Shown here: piece by piece, positions 15,702 to 24,733 of the stretch
Layout: every line of letters starts with the position of its first letter
Position numbering within the stretch: the stretch's first letter is position 1
Assembly (NCBI GenBank): GCA_900319385.1
Contig: ONOG01000021.1
Coordinates: 1 to 54,166, forward strand
DNA: 54,166 nucleotides
Direction: 5' to 3'
Source of the DNA: an uncultured Prevotellaceae bacterium
GTDB taxonomy: Bacteria > Bacteroidota > Bacteroidia > Bacteroidales > Bacteroidaceae
Notes under the pieces: generated by a model
Databases searched by the model: none
Told to the model about the DNA's origin: nothing
What the model saw: the letters and a program-made list of their open reading frames with translations, nothing else
Program-made: the position numbers and the translations under genes

Positions 15702-16769
15702 ATGGCAAGTAGAGGACACAATCACTTGGTGATTATGGCGGGTGGCGTGGGAAGTCGCTTTTGGCCGATGAGTACGCCTGAATGCCCGAAACAGTTTATT
15801 GACGTGCTGGGCACGGGTCGTACATTTATTCAGATGACGGTTGACCGTTTCCGCGGTGTGGTTGAGCCCGAGAATGTATGGGTGGTGACATCGCAGCGAT
15901 ATGCTGACATCGTTCGGCAGCAGTTGCCCGAAGTACCAGCTTCGAATGTTCTGCTCGAGCCGTGCCGTCGCAATACGGCTCCCTGTATTGCTTACGTGGC
16001 ATGGCGAATCAAATCAATGGACCCGAAGGCAAATCTTGTCGTGGCTCCGAGTGACCACATCGTGACGGATCGAGAGGAGTTTCGCCGTGTGGTCACTGAT
16101 GCGCTGGACTTCACACAGCAGGGCGATGCCATTGTCACGCTGGGTATGAAGCCGACTCGTCCCGAGACGGGGTATGGTTATATTCAGGCCGACCTCTCGT
16201 CGCCGTCGCTGCGCAATAAGTCGGTGTTCCGTGTGGATAGTTTCAAGGAGAAGCCTGACTTGAAGTTGGCTCAGCAATACATTCGTCGGAAAGAGTATTT
16301 CTGGAACTCTGGAATCTTCGTTTGGAATGTCAATACCATTGTCAATTCTTTGCGTATCTATGCTCCGGAGATTTCGGAGATTTTTGAAAAGCTCCTTCCC
16401 ATCTACGGTACGCCGCAAGAGCAGGAACGCATCAATGTCGAGTTCCCTAAATGTAAGAACATCAGTATTGACTATGCAATTCTGGAAAAGGCAGACGAAA
16501 TCTTTGTCATGCCGGCCGACTTCGGCTGGAGCGACCTGGGCACGTGGGGCTCTCTGATTACGTTGGCCAACAAGGATGCACAAGGCAATGCGGTGGTCGG
16601 TCAAAACGTGAGTCTGTACGACACGAACGGTTGTATGGTTCACACGACTGAGGAGCGCCGTGTTGTAATCCAGGGCCTGAAAAACTGTATTGTTGCTGAA
16701 AAGGACAATACGTTGTTGATTTGTCAGTTGTCGGAAGAACAACGTATTAAGGACTGGATGGAGGCATGA
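15702..16769 (+). CDS. manC: Mannose-1-phosphate guanylyltransferase
   Basis: The enzyme makes GDP-mannose from mannose 1-phosphate and GTP for glycans. The 355 residues have the nucleotidyltransferase signature HLVIMAGGVGSRFWPMSTPECPKQF at residues 6-30, the middle motif VVAPSDHIV, ETGYGYIQ, the sugar-binding FKEKPDLKLA, NSGIFVW and the metal/catalytic FGWSDLGTWGSL. It lacks the C-terminal isomerase domain of bifunctional enzymes, which agrees with a separate manA at 4784. The stop overlaps the start of the kinase gene by 4 nt (ATGA). Confidence 0.96.
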   Translation: MASRGHNHLVIMAGGVGSRFWPMSTPECPKQFIDVLGTGRTFIQMTVDRFRGVVEPENVWVVTSQRYADIVRQQLPEVPASNVLLEPCRRNTAPCIAYVAWRIKSMDPKANLVVAPSDHIVTDREEFRRVVTDALDFTQQGDAIVTLGMKPTRPETGYGYIQADLSSPSLRNKSVFRVDSFKEKPDLKLAQQYIRRKEYFWNSGIFVWNVNTIVNSLRIYAPEISEIFEKLLPIYGTPQEQERINVEFPKCKNISIDYAILEKADEIFVMPADFGWSDLGTWGSLITLANKDAQGNAVVGQNVSLYDTNGCMVHTTEERRVVIQGLKNCIVAEKDNTLLICQLSEEQRIKDWMEA

Positions 16770-17611
16770 TACTGATAGCTGACAGTGGCTCAACAAAGAC
16801 GGCGTGGTGGATGGGAGAATCTGCTGCTACCTCGTTTGCCGAAGGCCGTGTACTGACCACTCAGGGTGTGAATCCTTTTCAAATGTCCCCAGACGAGATG
16901 CAGGCGGTGTTTGAAAGTCTGCCCATCGACGGTGGTGATGTGACTCACATTTATTTCTACGGTGCTGGTTGTACGACAGAGAAGGTGCCTGTTGTTGCTG
17001 CTGCTTTGCAGGCGTCGTTTGGCTCAACAGCGAGTGTCTTTGTCGGCAGTGACATGTTGGGGGCCGCCCATGCAGTCTGTGGCTGCAGTGAAGGCATCGT
17101 GGGCATTTTGGGTACAGGTTCCAATTCCTGTTTGTATGATGGGCATCGACTCACAGCTAACGTGTCACCGCTGGGCTATATCCTCGGTGATGAAGGCAGT
17201 GGCGCCTACATCGGCAAGCGTTTGGTGGGTAATTGTCTGAAACAACAATTCCCCGCCGATTTGTGCCGGCTTTTCCTTGAAGAGTCCCAGCTTACACCAG
17301 CTGATATCATACAGCGCACTTATCGTGAACCCCTTCCCAATCGTTTTCTTGCCAGCCTGACTCCTTTCTGCCATCGCCATCACGATCGTCCTGAGGTGCA
17401 GGCATTCCTGGTTGATTGTTTCTCGGAGTTTTTCCGCCGGAACATTGCCTTGTATAATCGCAGTGACTTGCTTGTGCATTTTGTCGGTTCGATTGCCTGG
17501 CAGTATGAAGACGAGTTACGGGTAGCCGCTGATCGGTGTGGCTTTGCCGTGGGGCGTATTGTGAAAGATCCGCTGGAAGGAATGGTCAATTATACATTGT
17601 TGAATGTTTAG
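16766..17611 (+). CDS. BadF/BadG-type sugar kinase (N-acetylglucosamine kinase-like)
   Basis: A 281-residue ASKHA-fold kinase. The phosphate-1 motif LIADSGSTKTAWW is at residues 3-15, and GGDVTHIYFYGAGC, GILGTGSNSCLYDG (phosphate-2) and GYILGDEGSGAYIGKRL are typical of the BadF/BadG/BcrA family that includes eukaryote-type GlcNAc kinases. Such genes are frequent in Bacteroidales, where they are thought to phosphorylate amino sugars from cell-wall turnover. Translational coupling to manC (4-nt overlap) suggests shared control. The exact substrate is not shown by sequence. Confidence 0.85.
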   Translation: MILIADSGSTKTAWWMGESAATSFAEGRVLTTQGVNPFQMSPDEMQAVFESLPIDGGDVTHIYFYGAGCTTEKVPVVAAALQASFGSTASVFVGSDMLGAAHAVCGCSEGIVGILGTGSNSCLYDGHRLTANVSPLGYILGDEGSGAYIGKRLVGNCLKQQFPADLCRLFLEESQLTPADIIQRTYREPLPNRFLASLTPFCHRHHDRPEVQAFLVDCFSEFFRRNIALYNRSDLLVHFVGSIAWQYEDELRVAADRCGFAVGRIVKDPLEGMVNYTLLNV

Positions 17612-17661
17612 TGTTTAGTGCTTAGCGGCTAGCTGACTCAACAGAACACTAAACACTAAAC
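17606..17661. terminator. Hairpin of GTTTAGTG repeats after the kinase gene
   Basis: GTTTAGTGTTTAGTG (17606-17620) and CACTAAACACTAAAC (17647-17661) form a 15-bp perfect stem. The left arm overlaps the kinase stop codon. There is no strong T-run, so it may act as a 3'-end stabiliser or attenuator before ung. The same repeat family appears at 11450 and 40546. Confidence 0.6.
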
Positions 17662-17686
17662 TCTAAACTCTATACATTCTCTATCT

Positions 17687-18349
17687 ATGCAAGTAAGAAT
17701 AGAAGAATCCTGGCGTAAGCACTTGCAGGCAGAGTTTGATGCTCCCTACTTTGCTCAGCTTGTTGCATTTGTTCGTCAGGAATATGCACAGGGCAGAGTC
17801 TATCCACCTGGCCGATATATATTCAATGCTTTCGACCAGTGCCCATTCGATTGCGTCAAAGTGGTCATCATAGGGCAAGACCCCTACCACGAACCAGGGC
17901 AGGCTCAGGGGCTCTGTTTCTCTGTGCCCGAAGGTGTGCAGATTCCTCCTTCGCTTGTTAATATATATAAGGAGATACACGACGACCTTGGGGCAGACAT
18001 CCCTCAGAGTGGTGATCTCACTCGTTGGGCACGTCAGGGGGTGTTGCTACTCAATGCCACGCTGACGGTACGCGAGCACCAAGCAGGTTCGCACCAGCGT
18101 CGTGGCTGGGAACAATTTACCGATGCCGTGATTGCCACGCTGAGCCGTGAACGTACGGGCCTTGTTTTTCTGCTTTGGGGCAGCTATGCTCAGAGTAAAC
18201 GTGCTCTCATTGACACACAGCGTCATCTCGTGCTCCAGTCGCCTCATCCCTCGCCCTTGTCAGCCCATCGTGGTTTCTTTGGCAATCACCATTTCAGTCA
18301 GACGAATGCTTGGCTGACTGAGCATGGGCAAACACCTATTCAGTGGTAA
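17687..18349 (+). CDS. ung: Uracil-DNA glycosylase, family 1
   Basis: The enzyme removes uracil from DNA as the first step of base-excision repair. The 220 residues contain the water-activating motif GQDPYH at 63-68 (Asp65 catalytic), the uracil-binding [21 protein letters not shown] and the DNA-intercalation/His motif [14 protein letters not shown] near residue 190. Length and motifs are those of E. coli Ung. The gene is followed after 4 nt by the HAD gene, so they are co-transcribed. Confidence 0.96.
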   Translation: MQVRIEESWRKHLQAEFDAPYFAQLVAFVRQEYAQGRVYPPGRYIFNAFDQCPFDCVKVVIIGQDPYHEPGQAQGLCFSVPEGVQIPPSLVNIYKEIHDDLGADIPQSGDLTRWARQGVLLLNATLTVREHQAGSHQRRGWEQFTDAVIATLSRERTGLVFLLWGSYAQSKRALIDTQRHLVLQSPHPSPLSAHRGFFGNHHFSQTNAWLTEHGQTPIQW

Positions 18350-18353
18350 TACG

Positions 18354-19043
18354 ATGATAAAGAATCTCATATTCGACTTTGGCGGAGTCGTCCTTCCGCT
18401 TTCTCCCGAGGTGGCCATGGAACGCTTCGAGTCGTTGGGCATCCGTGATGCCCGTCAGCGATTGGGAGCCTTTGGCCAGAAGGGCATCTTTCGACAGGTT
18501 GAAGACGGGAGTCTCGATGCAGAGGGGTTTCAGCGGGCGCTTGGTCGGCTGGCGCAAGAGCAGGGTAGGGACTTCGGTGATGCAGAACCCTCTTTTACTT
18601 TTGAACAATGTCGCTGGGCATGGACAGGCTATGCCAAGCGTGTTGATCCCGTCCGTCTTCAGAATCTCCTTCGGCTGAAAGAGCACTACACTGTCATCCT
18701 GCTCAGTAACACCAATCCGTTTATGATGGATTGGGCCGACAGTTCGGAATTCAGTGGCGACGGCCACCCCGTCAGCTATTATTTTCACCGATGCTATTAC
18801 AGCTATTTAATGCACGACTATAAGCCATCACCCACTATATTCCAGACCGTTTTGCGCGAGTCAGGCATTCGTGCTGACGAATCGCTATTTCTCGACGACG
18901 GACAAGCAAATATTGAGGGCGCGCAAGTCGTTGGGCTTCATACGCTCCTTGTGGAAGACAACGAAGACTGGATGCCCAAATTGAATTTGAAAATTAAGAC
19001 CCTCTCTAACCCTTCCTGTAAAGGGGGTGGGGTAGGTCGTTAA
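18354..19043 (+). CDS. HAD-superfamily phosphatase, class IA
   Basis: From the ATG at 18354 the protein has 229 residues. Motif I is FDFGGVVLPL (residues 6-15, where the second catalytic Asp of the usual DxD is a Gly, as in YihX-like members). Motif II is VILLSNTNPF, and motif IV is SLFLDDGQANIEGAQVVG near 190-206. YihX-like enzymes act on sugar phosphates; the substrate here is open. The last 18 residues (LKTL-like LKIKTLSNPSCKGGGVGR) are encoded by a C/G-rich palindromic repeat and look like a late addition replacing the original end. The next gene starts 4 nt after the stop. Confidence 0.85.
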   Translation: MIKNLIFDFGGVVLPLSPEVAMERFESLGIRDARQRLGAFGQKGIFRQVEDGSLDAEGFQRALGRLAQEQGRDFGDAEPSFTFEQCRWAWTGYAKRVDPVRLQNLLRLKEHYTVILLSNTNPFMMDWADSSEFSGDGHPVSYYFHRCYYSYLMHDYKPSPTIFQTVLRESGIRADESLFLDDGQANIEGAQVVGLHTLLVEDNEDWMPKLNLKIKTLSNPSCKGGGVGR

Positions 19044-19047
19044 TCTG

Positions 19048-20280
19048 TTGACGATGATGAAACACAAAGTGCTTTTTACTCTTTTATTAACCTTATATAC
19101 TCTCTCGCTACCAGCTCAGACGTCCGATTCATTAGTCGCCGAGATGTTGCGCCGTCAGAATGTGCGCATCACCGACGGCAATCAGGTGCACCTCCTGACA
19201 AGTGGATATGCAAAATTTGACGACCTGTTCCACGAAATTCGACAGGCTCACGACTTTATTCACATGGAATATTTCAACTTTCGAAACGATTCGATTAACG
19301 ACTTGTTAGTGAAGTTGTTGGCAGAGAAAGTGAAAGAAGGTGTTCAAGTGCGTGTGATGTACGATGCCTTCGGAAATTATTCCAACAACCAACCTTTTTC
19401 CCGCGCTAAGCACGACTCCATTGCCTCGCTCGGCATTCAGATAGAGAAGTTTGACCCCCTGCGATTTCCTTGGGTCAACCACATCATTCCGCGCGACCAC
19501 CGCAAAATCGTGGTGATCGACGGTCGTGTGGCCTATACAGGTGGCATGAACGTGGCCGACTACTATATTACTGGCATCGAAGGCATTGGCCCGTGGCGCG
19601 ACCTACACATGCACATCGAAGGTCCTGCAGTCGATGATCTGCACGAGATTTTTGCGCGAATGTGGCAGAAACAAACAGGTGAGTATCTGTTCCGCAACTA
19701 TTATTTTCATCGATACAATCCACAGGCAGGTTCAATGCGTGTGGCGATTGTCGATCGCACACCCAATGTCAGCAATCGAAGCATCCGCGACCTTTACGTT
19801 AGTATGCTTGACCAAGCCCGTGAAAACGTGCGAATTATAAACCCATACTTCGTGCCGACACGTCGTGTTCGCCGAGCTATCAGCCGTGCCATCCGTCGTG
19901 GTGTGAATGTCGAAATCATGGTATCGGCTCGGGGCGACATTCCCCTAACACCCGAGACCTCGTTGCTCATCGCTCATCGCTACCAAAAGCGTGGAGCTCA
20001 CGTCTATGTCTTCCACGAAGGATTCCATCACACGAAAGCTATGACTGTCGATCGCTCGTTCTGCACCATCGGCAGTTCCAATCTCGATAGCCGTTCCCTT
20101 CGCTGCGACTACGAGGTCAATTCCGTCGTCTTCGACCGAGGTCTTACGGCCGAATTCGACGAGATGTTCGACCGCGACCTCAACAATTCCTTCCTCATGA
20201 CCGACGAATGGTGGCACCAGCAAAGTCGCTGGAAACGTTTTGTCGGATGGTTCGGAAACTTACTAACGCCAGTTTTATAA
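19048..20280 (+). CDS. Phospholipase D-family protein, cardiolipin synthase-like, with signal peptide
   Basis: A 410-residue protein with two HKD motifs: HRKIVVIDG near residue 150 followed by YTGGMNVADYY, and HTKAMTVD near residue 330 followed by GSSNLDSRSLRCDYEVN. This matches bacterial cardiolipin synthases, which join phosphatidylglycerols. Usual synthases begin with two membrane helices; here there is instead a cleavable-looking signal peptide (KVLFTLLLTLYTLSLPAQ), so the active part would lie in the periplasm. Three ATGs within four codons could start it. It is in an operon-like run with ung and the HAD gene. The substrate is not certain. Confidence 0.85.
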   Translation: MTMMKHKVLFTLLLTLYTLSLPAQTSDSLVAEMLRRQNVRITDGNQVHLLTSGYAKFDDLFHEIRQAHDFIHMEYFNFRNDSINDLLVKLLAEKVKEGVQVRVMYDAFGNYSNNQPFSRAKHDSIASLGIQIEKFDPLRFPWVNHIIPRDHRKIVVIDGRVAYTGGMNVADYYITGIEGIGPWRDLHMHIEGPAVDDLHEIFARMWQKQTGEYLFRNYYFHRYNPQAGSMRVAIVDRTPNVSNRSIRDLYVSMLDQARENVRIINPYFVPTRRVRRAISRAIRRGVNVEIMVSARGDIPLTPETSLLIAHRYQKRGAHVYVFHEGFHHTKAMTVDRSFCTIGSSNLDSRSLRCDYEVNSVVFDRGLTAEFDEMFDRDLNNSFLMTDEWWHQQSRWKRFVGWFGNLLTPVL

Positions 20281-20293
20281 TTAGATAAATCCC

Positions 20294-21811
20294 ATGAAAT
20301 CAACCCTGCGTCTCATGTTCCTCTTGCTGATGCTCACATCAGCGGGAATTAGCTTTGCGAAGAAGAAACCAACGGCTCCGACACAGCCTAAACGCGAATT
20401 TCGCGGAGCCTGGATACAATGCGTCAACGGCCAGTATCTGGGCAAGTCGATGGACGAAATCCGTTCCATGCTCAGCCATCAGCTCGACCAACTCCACGAG
20501 GCAGGCATCAATGCAATCCTCTTTCAGGTACGAGCCGAGTGCGATGCCCTCTACCGTTCCAGTTACGAGCCCTGGAGCCGTTATCTGACCGGACGTCAGG
20601 GCCTTGCCCCCTCCGACGGCTGGGACCCCCTCGGATGGATGGTCGATGAGTGCCACCGGCGCAGCATGGAGTGCCACGCCTGGATCAACCCCTACCGCGC
20701 CAAGACCAAGGGAACCACCGAGCTCGTGCCTGGCCATGTAGCCCTGCGCCACAAGGAGCGCGTGTTCCAATACGACGGCCTCTACATCCTCAATCCAGCC
20801 CTCGAAGAGAACCGCATGTACACCTGCATGGTCGTCGAGGACATCCTGCAGAAGTACGACGTAGATGGAATCCACATCGACGACTATTTCTATCCCTATC
20901 CCGTAGCAGGTGTACCGCTGCTCGATCAGATTTACTTCGATGCCGACCCTCGTGGCTTCAACAAAATCGAAGACTGGCGACGCGACAATGTCAGCCTGCT
21001 CATACGCGATCTCCACCAACTCATTCACGACGTGAAACCCTGGGTGAAGTTCGGCGTCAGTCCCTTCGGCATTTACCGCAACGATAAAAGCGGCCGAAAC
21101 ACACCGCAGGGCAGTGCCACCAGCGGTCTTCAGAACTACGACGACCTGTATGCGGACATCCGGCTATGGGTCGAGAAAGGATGGGTTGATTATCTCGTTC
21201 CACAGATTTACTGGAACTTCGGTACCCGCGCAGCAGATTACGGTGTACTCTGTCACTGGTGGAACGATTATTGTGGCCAGCGTCCACTATACATCGGACA
21301 GGACGTCGAACGAACCGTAAAGGGAACCGACCCCAACAATCCAGCTCAGCACCAAATGCTCGTCAAGTACGACCTGCAGCGTTCACTTCCCCACGTGCAA
21401 GGTTCCTGCCAGTGGTATGCCGCTGCCGTTTGCCAGAATCCAGGTAACTACCGCACTGTGCTCCAAACCCGTTACCACCGCTATCCGGCACTCCAACCGC
21501 TCATGCCCTTCATCGATAAGAAGGCACCACGACGTCCACGCGATGTCAAGGCAGTTCCCTACGGCGGTCAGATTCAGCTCAGTTGGACGGCACCCAAGGC
21601 CAAGCGCGAACTCGACCGCGCCATCCAGTATGTCGTCTATGATTTCAACCCACACGAGAAAGTGCGCCTCGACAATCCTGCCAACATTCTCTGCATCACA
21701 CGCTCAACGAGTGTCCAGTTGCCCGCAACGCTTCGTGGGCACACCCTTGTAGTCACAGCTCTCGACCATTTGCAGAACGAGTCGAAGGGTGCCAAGATTC
21801 GGGTGAAGTAA
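20294..21811 (+). CDS. GHL10-type (DUF187) family 10-like glycoside hydrolase
   Basis: A secreted 505-residue protein (signal peptide MKSTLRLMFLLLMLTSAGISFA). The catalytic barrel starts REFRGAWIQCVNGQYLG and has the family features QLDQLHEAGINAILFQVR, ARGLAP-like GRQGLAPSDGWDPLGWMV, CHAWINPYRA, VDGIHIDDYFYPYP and VSPFGIYRN. These belong to the glycosyl-hydrolase-like 10 group, thought to act on cell-wall or other glycans, with few members tested. The last 85 residues form a beta-rich, fibronectin-III-like module (DVKAVPYGGQIQLSWTAP). It is the final gene of the plus-strand run from ung, and a perfect hairpin follows the stop by 1 nt. Confidence 0.88.
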   Translation: MKSTLRLMFLLLMLTSAGISFAKKKPTAPTQPKREFRGAWIQCVNGQYLGKSMDEIRSMLSHQLDQLHEAGINAILFQVRAECDALYRSSYEPWSRYLTGRQGLAPSDGWDPLGWMVDECHRRSMECHAWINPYRAKTKGTTELVPGHVALRHKERVFQYDGLYILNPALEENRMYTCMVVEDILQKYDVDGIHIDDYFYPYPVAGVPLLDQIYFDADPRGFNKIEDWRRDNVSLLIRDLHQLIHDVKPWVKFGVSPFGIYRNDKSGRNTPQGSATSGLQNYDDLYADIRLWVEKGWVDYLVPQIYWNFGTRAADYGVLCHWWNDYCGQRPLYIGQDVERTVKGTDPNNPAQHQMLVKYDLQRSLPHVQGSCQWYAAAVCQNPGNYRTVLQTRYHRYPALQPLMPFIDKKAPRRPRDVKAVPYGGQIQLSWTAPKAKRELDRAIQYVVYDFNPHEKVRLDNPANILCITRSTSVQLPATLRGHTLVVTALDHLQNESKGAKIRVK

Positions 21812-21812
21812 C

Positions 21813-21839
21813 AGCCAAGCCAGCCTGGCTGGCTTGGCT
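21813..21839 (+). terminator. Perfect 13-bp hairpin after the GHL10-type gene
   Basis: AGCCAAGCCAGCC, one T, and GGCTGGCTTGGCT form a perfect inverted repeat beginning 1 nt after the stop codon. No T-run follows, so termination would be atypical; it may block exonucleases instead. Confidence 0.6.
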
Positions 21840-21874
21840 GGTTTGGCTGAAAAGCAGATCTAATTTCTAGCCTT

Positions 21875-21991
21875 TTGCACTTGTCTCATCATAATGGTGC
21901 ACAGCTAATGTAACGGCAGTGCACATGTAATTGTATTGGATGTGCACATTCAGAATATTGCGTGTGCAGAGCGAACATCGTCGGAGTGCAC
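21875..21991. repeat. Ladder B: GTGCAC palindromes at 22-23-22-22 bp pitch
   Basis: Cores start at 21897, 21919, 21942, 21964 and 21986 (GTGCAC, with GTGCAG at the fourth), giving steps of 22, 23, 22 and 22 bp. A further TTGCAC lies 22 bp upstream at 21875. The 16-17 bp spacers share no sequence with ladder A or C. The ladder lies between the hairpin after the GHL10-type gene and the promoter of the Wzc-type gene. Confidence 0.85.
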
Positions 21992-22116
21992 ACCTAAAAG
22001 CGATTGTTTACGCACTACGCAGCACATAGTATAGTTGCATGGCGGTCTTGGCGGTCTCCGTCTGTTTGTATCTAACATTTTTTACTTTTTATATACTTAC
22101 TTTCGCAGATTATTCG

Positions 22117-22124
22117 TACCTTTG
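22117..22124 (+). promoter_or_regulatory. Probable promoter of the Wzc-type kinase gene
   Basis: TACCTTTG is a full -7 match; the -33 region 19 bp upstream is only TACT/TTAC. The expected start lies near 22131, leaving a leader of about 70 nt. It also shows that translation starts at 22200 and not at the in-frame ATG at 22035. Confidence 0.6.
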
Positions 22125-22199
22125 CACGGATTTAGCGTGTTGTATCAAAACGCACGATTTATTTCATCAAAGATTTATCAACAAAACATTCATATTTCT

Positions 22200-24728
22200 A
22201 TGGCTGAATCAACGACCAAATTCAAGGAAAACAACGGCTATGCACCCGAGGTTGCACCCGAGGAGGAGTCGAGTTTCGACATCCGAATCTTGTGGTTCCT
22301 CCTGCTCCGTTACAAGTATTGGATCATCGCATCGATCGCTGTGTGCATGGCGCTTGCGTATGTCTATCTGCGCTATCAGACGCCTATCTATAGTGTGTCG
22401 TCGAAGATTCTGATCAAGGATCAGGACCAGCGCCGATCGTATGCTTCGTCCATCAACAACACGTTCAACGAACTGGGCTTCATGAACTCGAGTAACGGTT
22501 TCGACAACGAAATTGAGGTGCTCGGCACTCGTACGCTGAACAAGAAGGTGGTGCGTGCCCTCAAGCTTTATACTACCTATATTGCAGAGGGACGTATTCG
22601 CGACCACGAGGTCTATAACCGTTATGCTCCTTATCTTGTTGACTATGAATCGGACCTGCTCGACTCGCTCAAGCATCCTATCCGTGTTGAGATGGACATG
22701 AAAGGTAAGGACCTGCAGTTGCAGATCGACTATACGGGTTTTTCTGTCACGAAGACGGTCACGTCCTTCCCGTCGGTGATTCATGCTCCTATCGGCGATA
22801 TCTACATCGACAAGAATCCAGTGTTTTCGAAGCGCCCCGATGCGTATGACCTCAAGCGCACCCTCACTGCCATTGTGCTGCCCATTGATGGCGTAGCTGC
22901 CAGCTATGCTGCCCGGCTGAATGTTTCCGAAACCTCGAAACTGACGACAATTGCCCGTGTGAGCATCTCGGACAACCTGCCTGAACGTGCGGTTGACTAC
23001 CTGAATATGCTGGCTCGTATCTATAATGAGGATGCCAACGAAGACAACAACGAGGAGGCTCGCCGCACGGCTGACTTCATCGACGAACGTCTGGGTATTA
23101 TCAGTAAGGAACTGAACACAACGGAAGCTGAACTGGAACAGTATAAACGCACGGCAGGCATTACCAACCTGGCCGCCGACGCTGCTCAGGATGCTTCGCA
23201 GAGCATTCGCTACGAACAGGAGATTGTCGAGGTTTCGACCCAGCTGAACCTGCTCGAATTCCTGATCGACCACGTGAACGATGCCCGCAACCATTTACAG
23301 GTTATTCCTTCGAATGTGGGTCTGACTGATCCTGGACTGACGAGCATGATCGCGAAATATAACGAGGACGTGATGGAGCGTAACCGTCTGCTGCGCACGG
23401 CGTCGGAAACCAGCCCTACGGTCAGCGTGCTCACCAGTCAGCTCGAAGGGTATCTGAGTGGTATCAAGGCTTCGCTGCAGAGTGCACGTCGTCAGCTGGC
23501 AATCCGTCGCAACGATCTGCAGGGTCAACAGAGCAAGTATTCGAGCCGCATCAGCAGTGCTCCTGGCAAGGAACGTGCGATGGCCGACATCGACCGTCAG
23601 AAGGAGGTGAAGGCTGGCCTTTACCTGATGCTGCTGCAGAAGCGTGAGGAGAACTCTATCACGCTGGCTTCGTATGCCTATAAAGGAAAGATGATTGAGG
23701 AGCCGATTGCCAGCAGTACGCCGGTGTCGCCGAAGAAGCAGATGATTTTCCTCATCGCCTTCCTCGTTGGTCTTGTCATCCCGTTCATCTACTACTTCGT
23801 ACGCCAGTTCTTCCGCTATCGTGTGGAAGGTAAGGAGGATTTGGCGAAGCTGACGCGTGTGCCTCTGCTCGGTTCTATCCCATTTGTCAAGGCTCTGACC
23901 AAGGGCGACCGCACGGTGGTGGTGCAGGAGAACCGCAACAGTATCATGGTCGAGGTGTACCGTACGCTGCGCTCGAACTTGCCGTTTGTGCTTGAGAAAG
24001 ACCAGAACGTGATTCTCTTTACGTCATCGACATCGGGTGAAGGTAAGACATCTGTTGCCTCGAACCTCGGTGCAAGTATCGCTTTTGTCGGCAAGAAGGT
24101 CATCGTGATGGGTCTCGACATCCGTAAGCCGCGTCTGGCATCGCTGTTCGACCTGTCCGATACGGAAAAGGGTATTTCGAACTACCTTTCCCGCGATCCC
24201 GAGGATGTGGAATACATCGACACGCTGATTCAGAACTCAGGCATCAGCCCGAACCTTGATATCCTGCCTGCCGGGCCAATACCGCCCAATCCATCGGAAC
24301 TGCTTGAGCGTGAGAATCTGAAAATGGCTATCGATTATCTGAAGAAGAAATACGACTACGTGCTGCTTGACACAGCCCCCATCGGACTTGTGTCAGATAC
24401 GCTCTCTATTGCCAAGTACGTTGATTTGACGCTCTACGTCATCCGTGCCAACTATACGCTGAAAGCCGACCTCGACCTGGTGAACGAACTGGCTGACGAC
24501 GGACGTTTGCCCAATGTCAACCTGATTCTGAATGCTGAGAAGGAAGGTGAAGCTGGCGGCAGCTACTACGGTCACTATGGCCGCTATGGTTATGGTCGCA
24601 AGTACGGCTACAGCCGTGGCTACGGTTATGGTCGCTACGGATATGGCTACGGTCACGGTCATAGTTATGGCTATGGTTATGGCTACGGCTATGGAATGAA
24701 GGAAGGTGAAAAACTTGAAGAAGTATAA
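22200..24728 (+). CDS. Wzc-type polysaccharide co-polymerase / tyrosine autokinase
   Basis: The product is 842 residues from the ATG at 22200 (MAESTTKFKEN). A Wzz-type domain follows with TM1 near residue 35-52 (YWIIASIAVCMALAYVYL). A long coiled periplasmic part spans about 180-490, and TM2 is IFLIAFLVGLVIPFIYYFV. The cytoplasmic BY-kinase has Walker A SSTSGEGKTSVASNL, A' VIVMGLDIRKPRL and Walker B VLLDTAPIG. The tail is a striking run of Gly-Tyr repeats (about 20 Tyr in 45 residues), the cluster normally autophosphorylated to control polymer length. No glycosyltransferases or export genes are adjacent, so its capsule or exopolysaccharide locus is elsewhere. The small HAD gene begins 5 nt after its stop. 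Confidence 0.93.
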   Translation: MAESTTKFKENNGYAPEVAPEEESSFDIRILWFLLLRYKYWIIASIAVCMALAYVYLRYQTPIYSVSSKILIKDQDQRRSYASSINNTFNELGFMNSSNGFDNEIEVLGTRTLNKKVVRALKLYTTYIAEGRIRDHEVYNRYAPYLVDYESDLLDSLKHPIRVEMDMKGKDLQLQIDYTGFSVTKTVTSFPSVIHAPIGDIYIDKNPVFSKRPDAYDLKRTLTAIVLPIDGVAASYAARLNVSETSKLTTIARVSISDNLPERAVDYLNMLARIYNEDANEDNNEEARRTADFIDERLGIISKELNTTEAELEQYKRTAGITNLAADAAQDASQSIRYEQEIVEVSTQLNLLEFLIDHVNDARNHLQVIPSNVGLTDPGLTSMIAKYNEDVMERNRLLRTASETSPTVSVLTSQLEGYLSGIKASLQSARRQLAIRRNDLQGQQSKYSSRISSAPGKERAMADIDRQKEVKAGLYLMLLQKREENSITLASYAYKGKMIEEPIASSTPVSPKKQMIFLIAFLVGLVIPFIYYFVRQFFRYRVEGKEDLAKLTRVPLLGSIPFVKALTKGDRTVVVQENRNSIMVEVYRTLRSNLPFVLEKDQNVILFTSSTSGEGKTSVASNLGASIAFVGKKVIVMGLDIRKPRLASLFDLSDTEKGISNYLSRDPEDVEYIDTLIQNSGISPNLDILPAGPIPPNPSELLERENLKMAIDYLKKKYDYVLLDTAPIGLVSDTLSIAKYVDLTLYVIRANYTLKADLDLVNELADDGRLPNVNLILNAEKEGEAGGSYYGHYGRYGYGRKYGYSRGYGYGRYGYGYGHGHSYGYGYGYGYGMKEGEKLEEV

Positions 24729-24733
24729 TAATT

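Noticed and set aside
22035..22199. N-terminal extension of the Wzc-type kinase from the ATG at 22035
   Set aside because: The -7 box at 22117-22124 lies inside it, so these codons would not be on the mRNA; the ATG at 22200 gives the usual N terminus.
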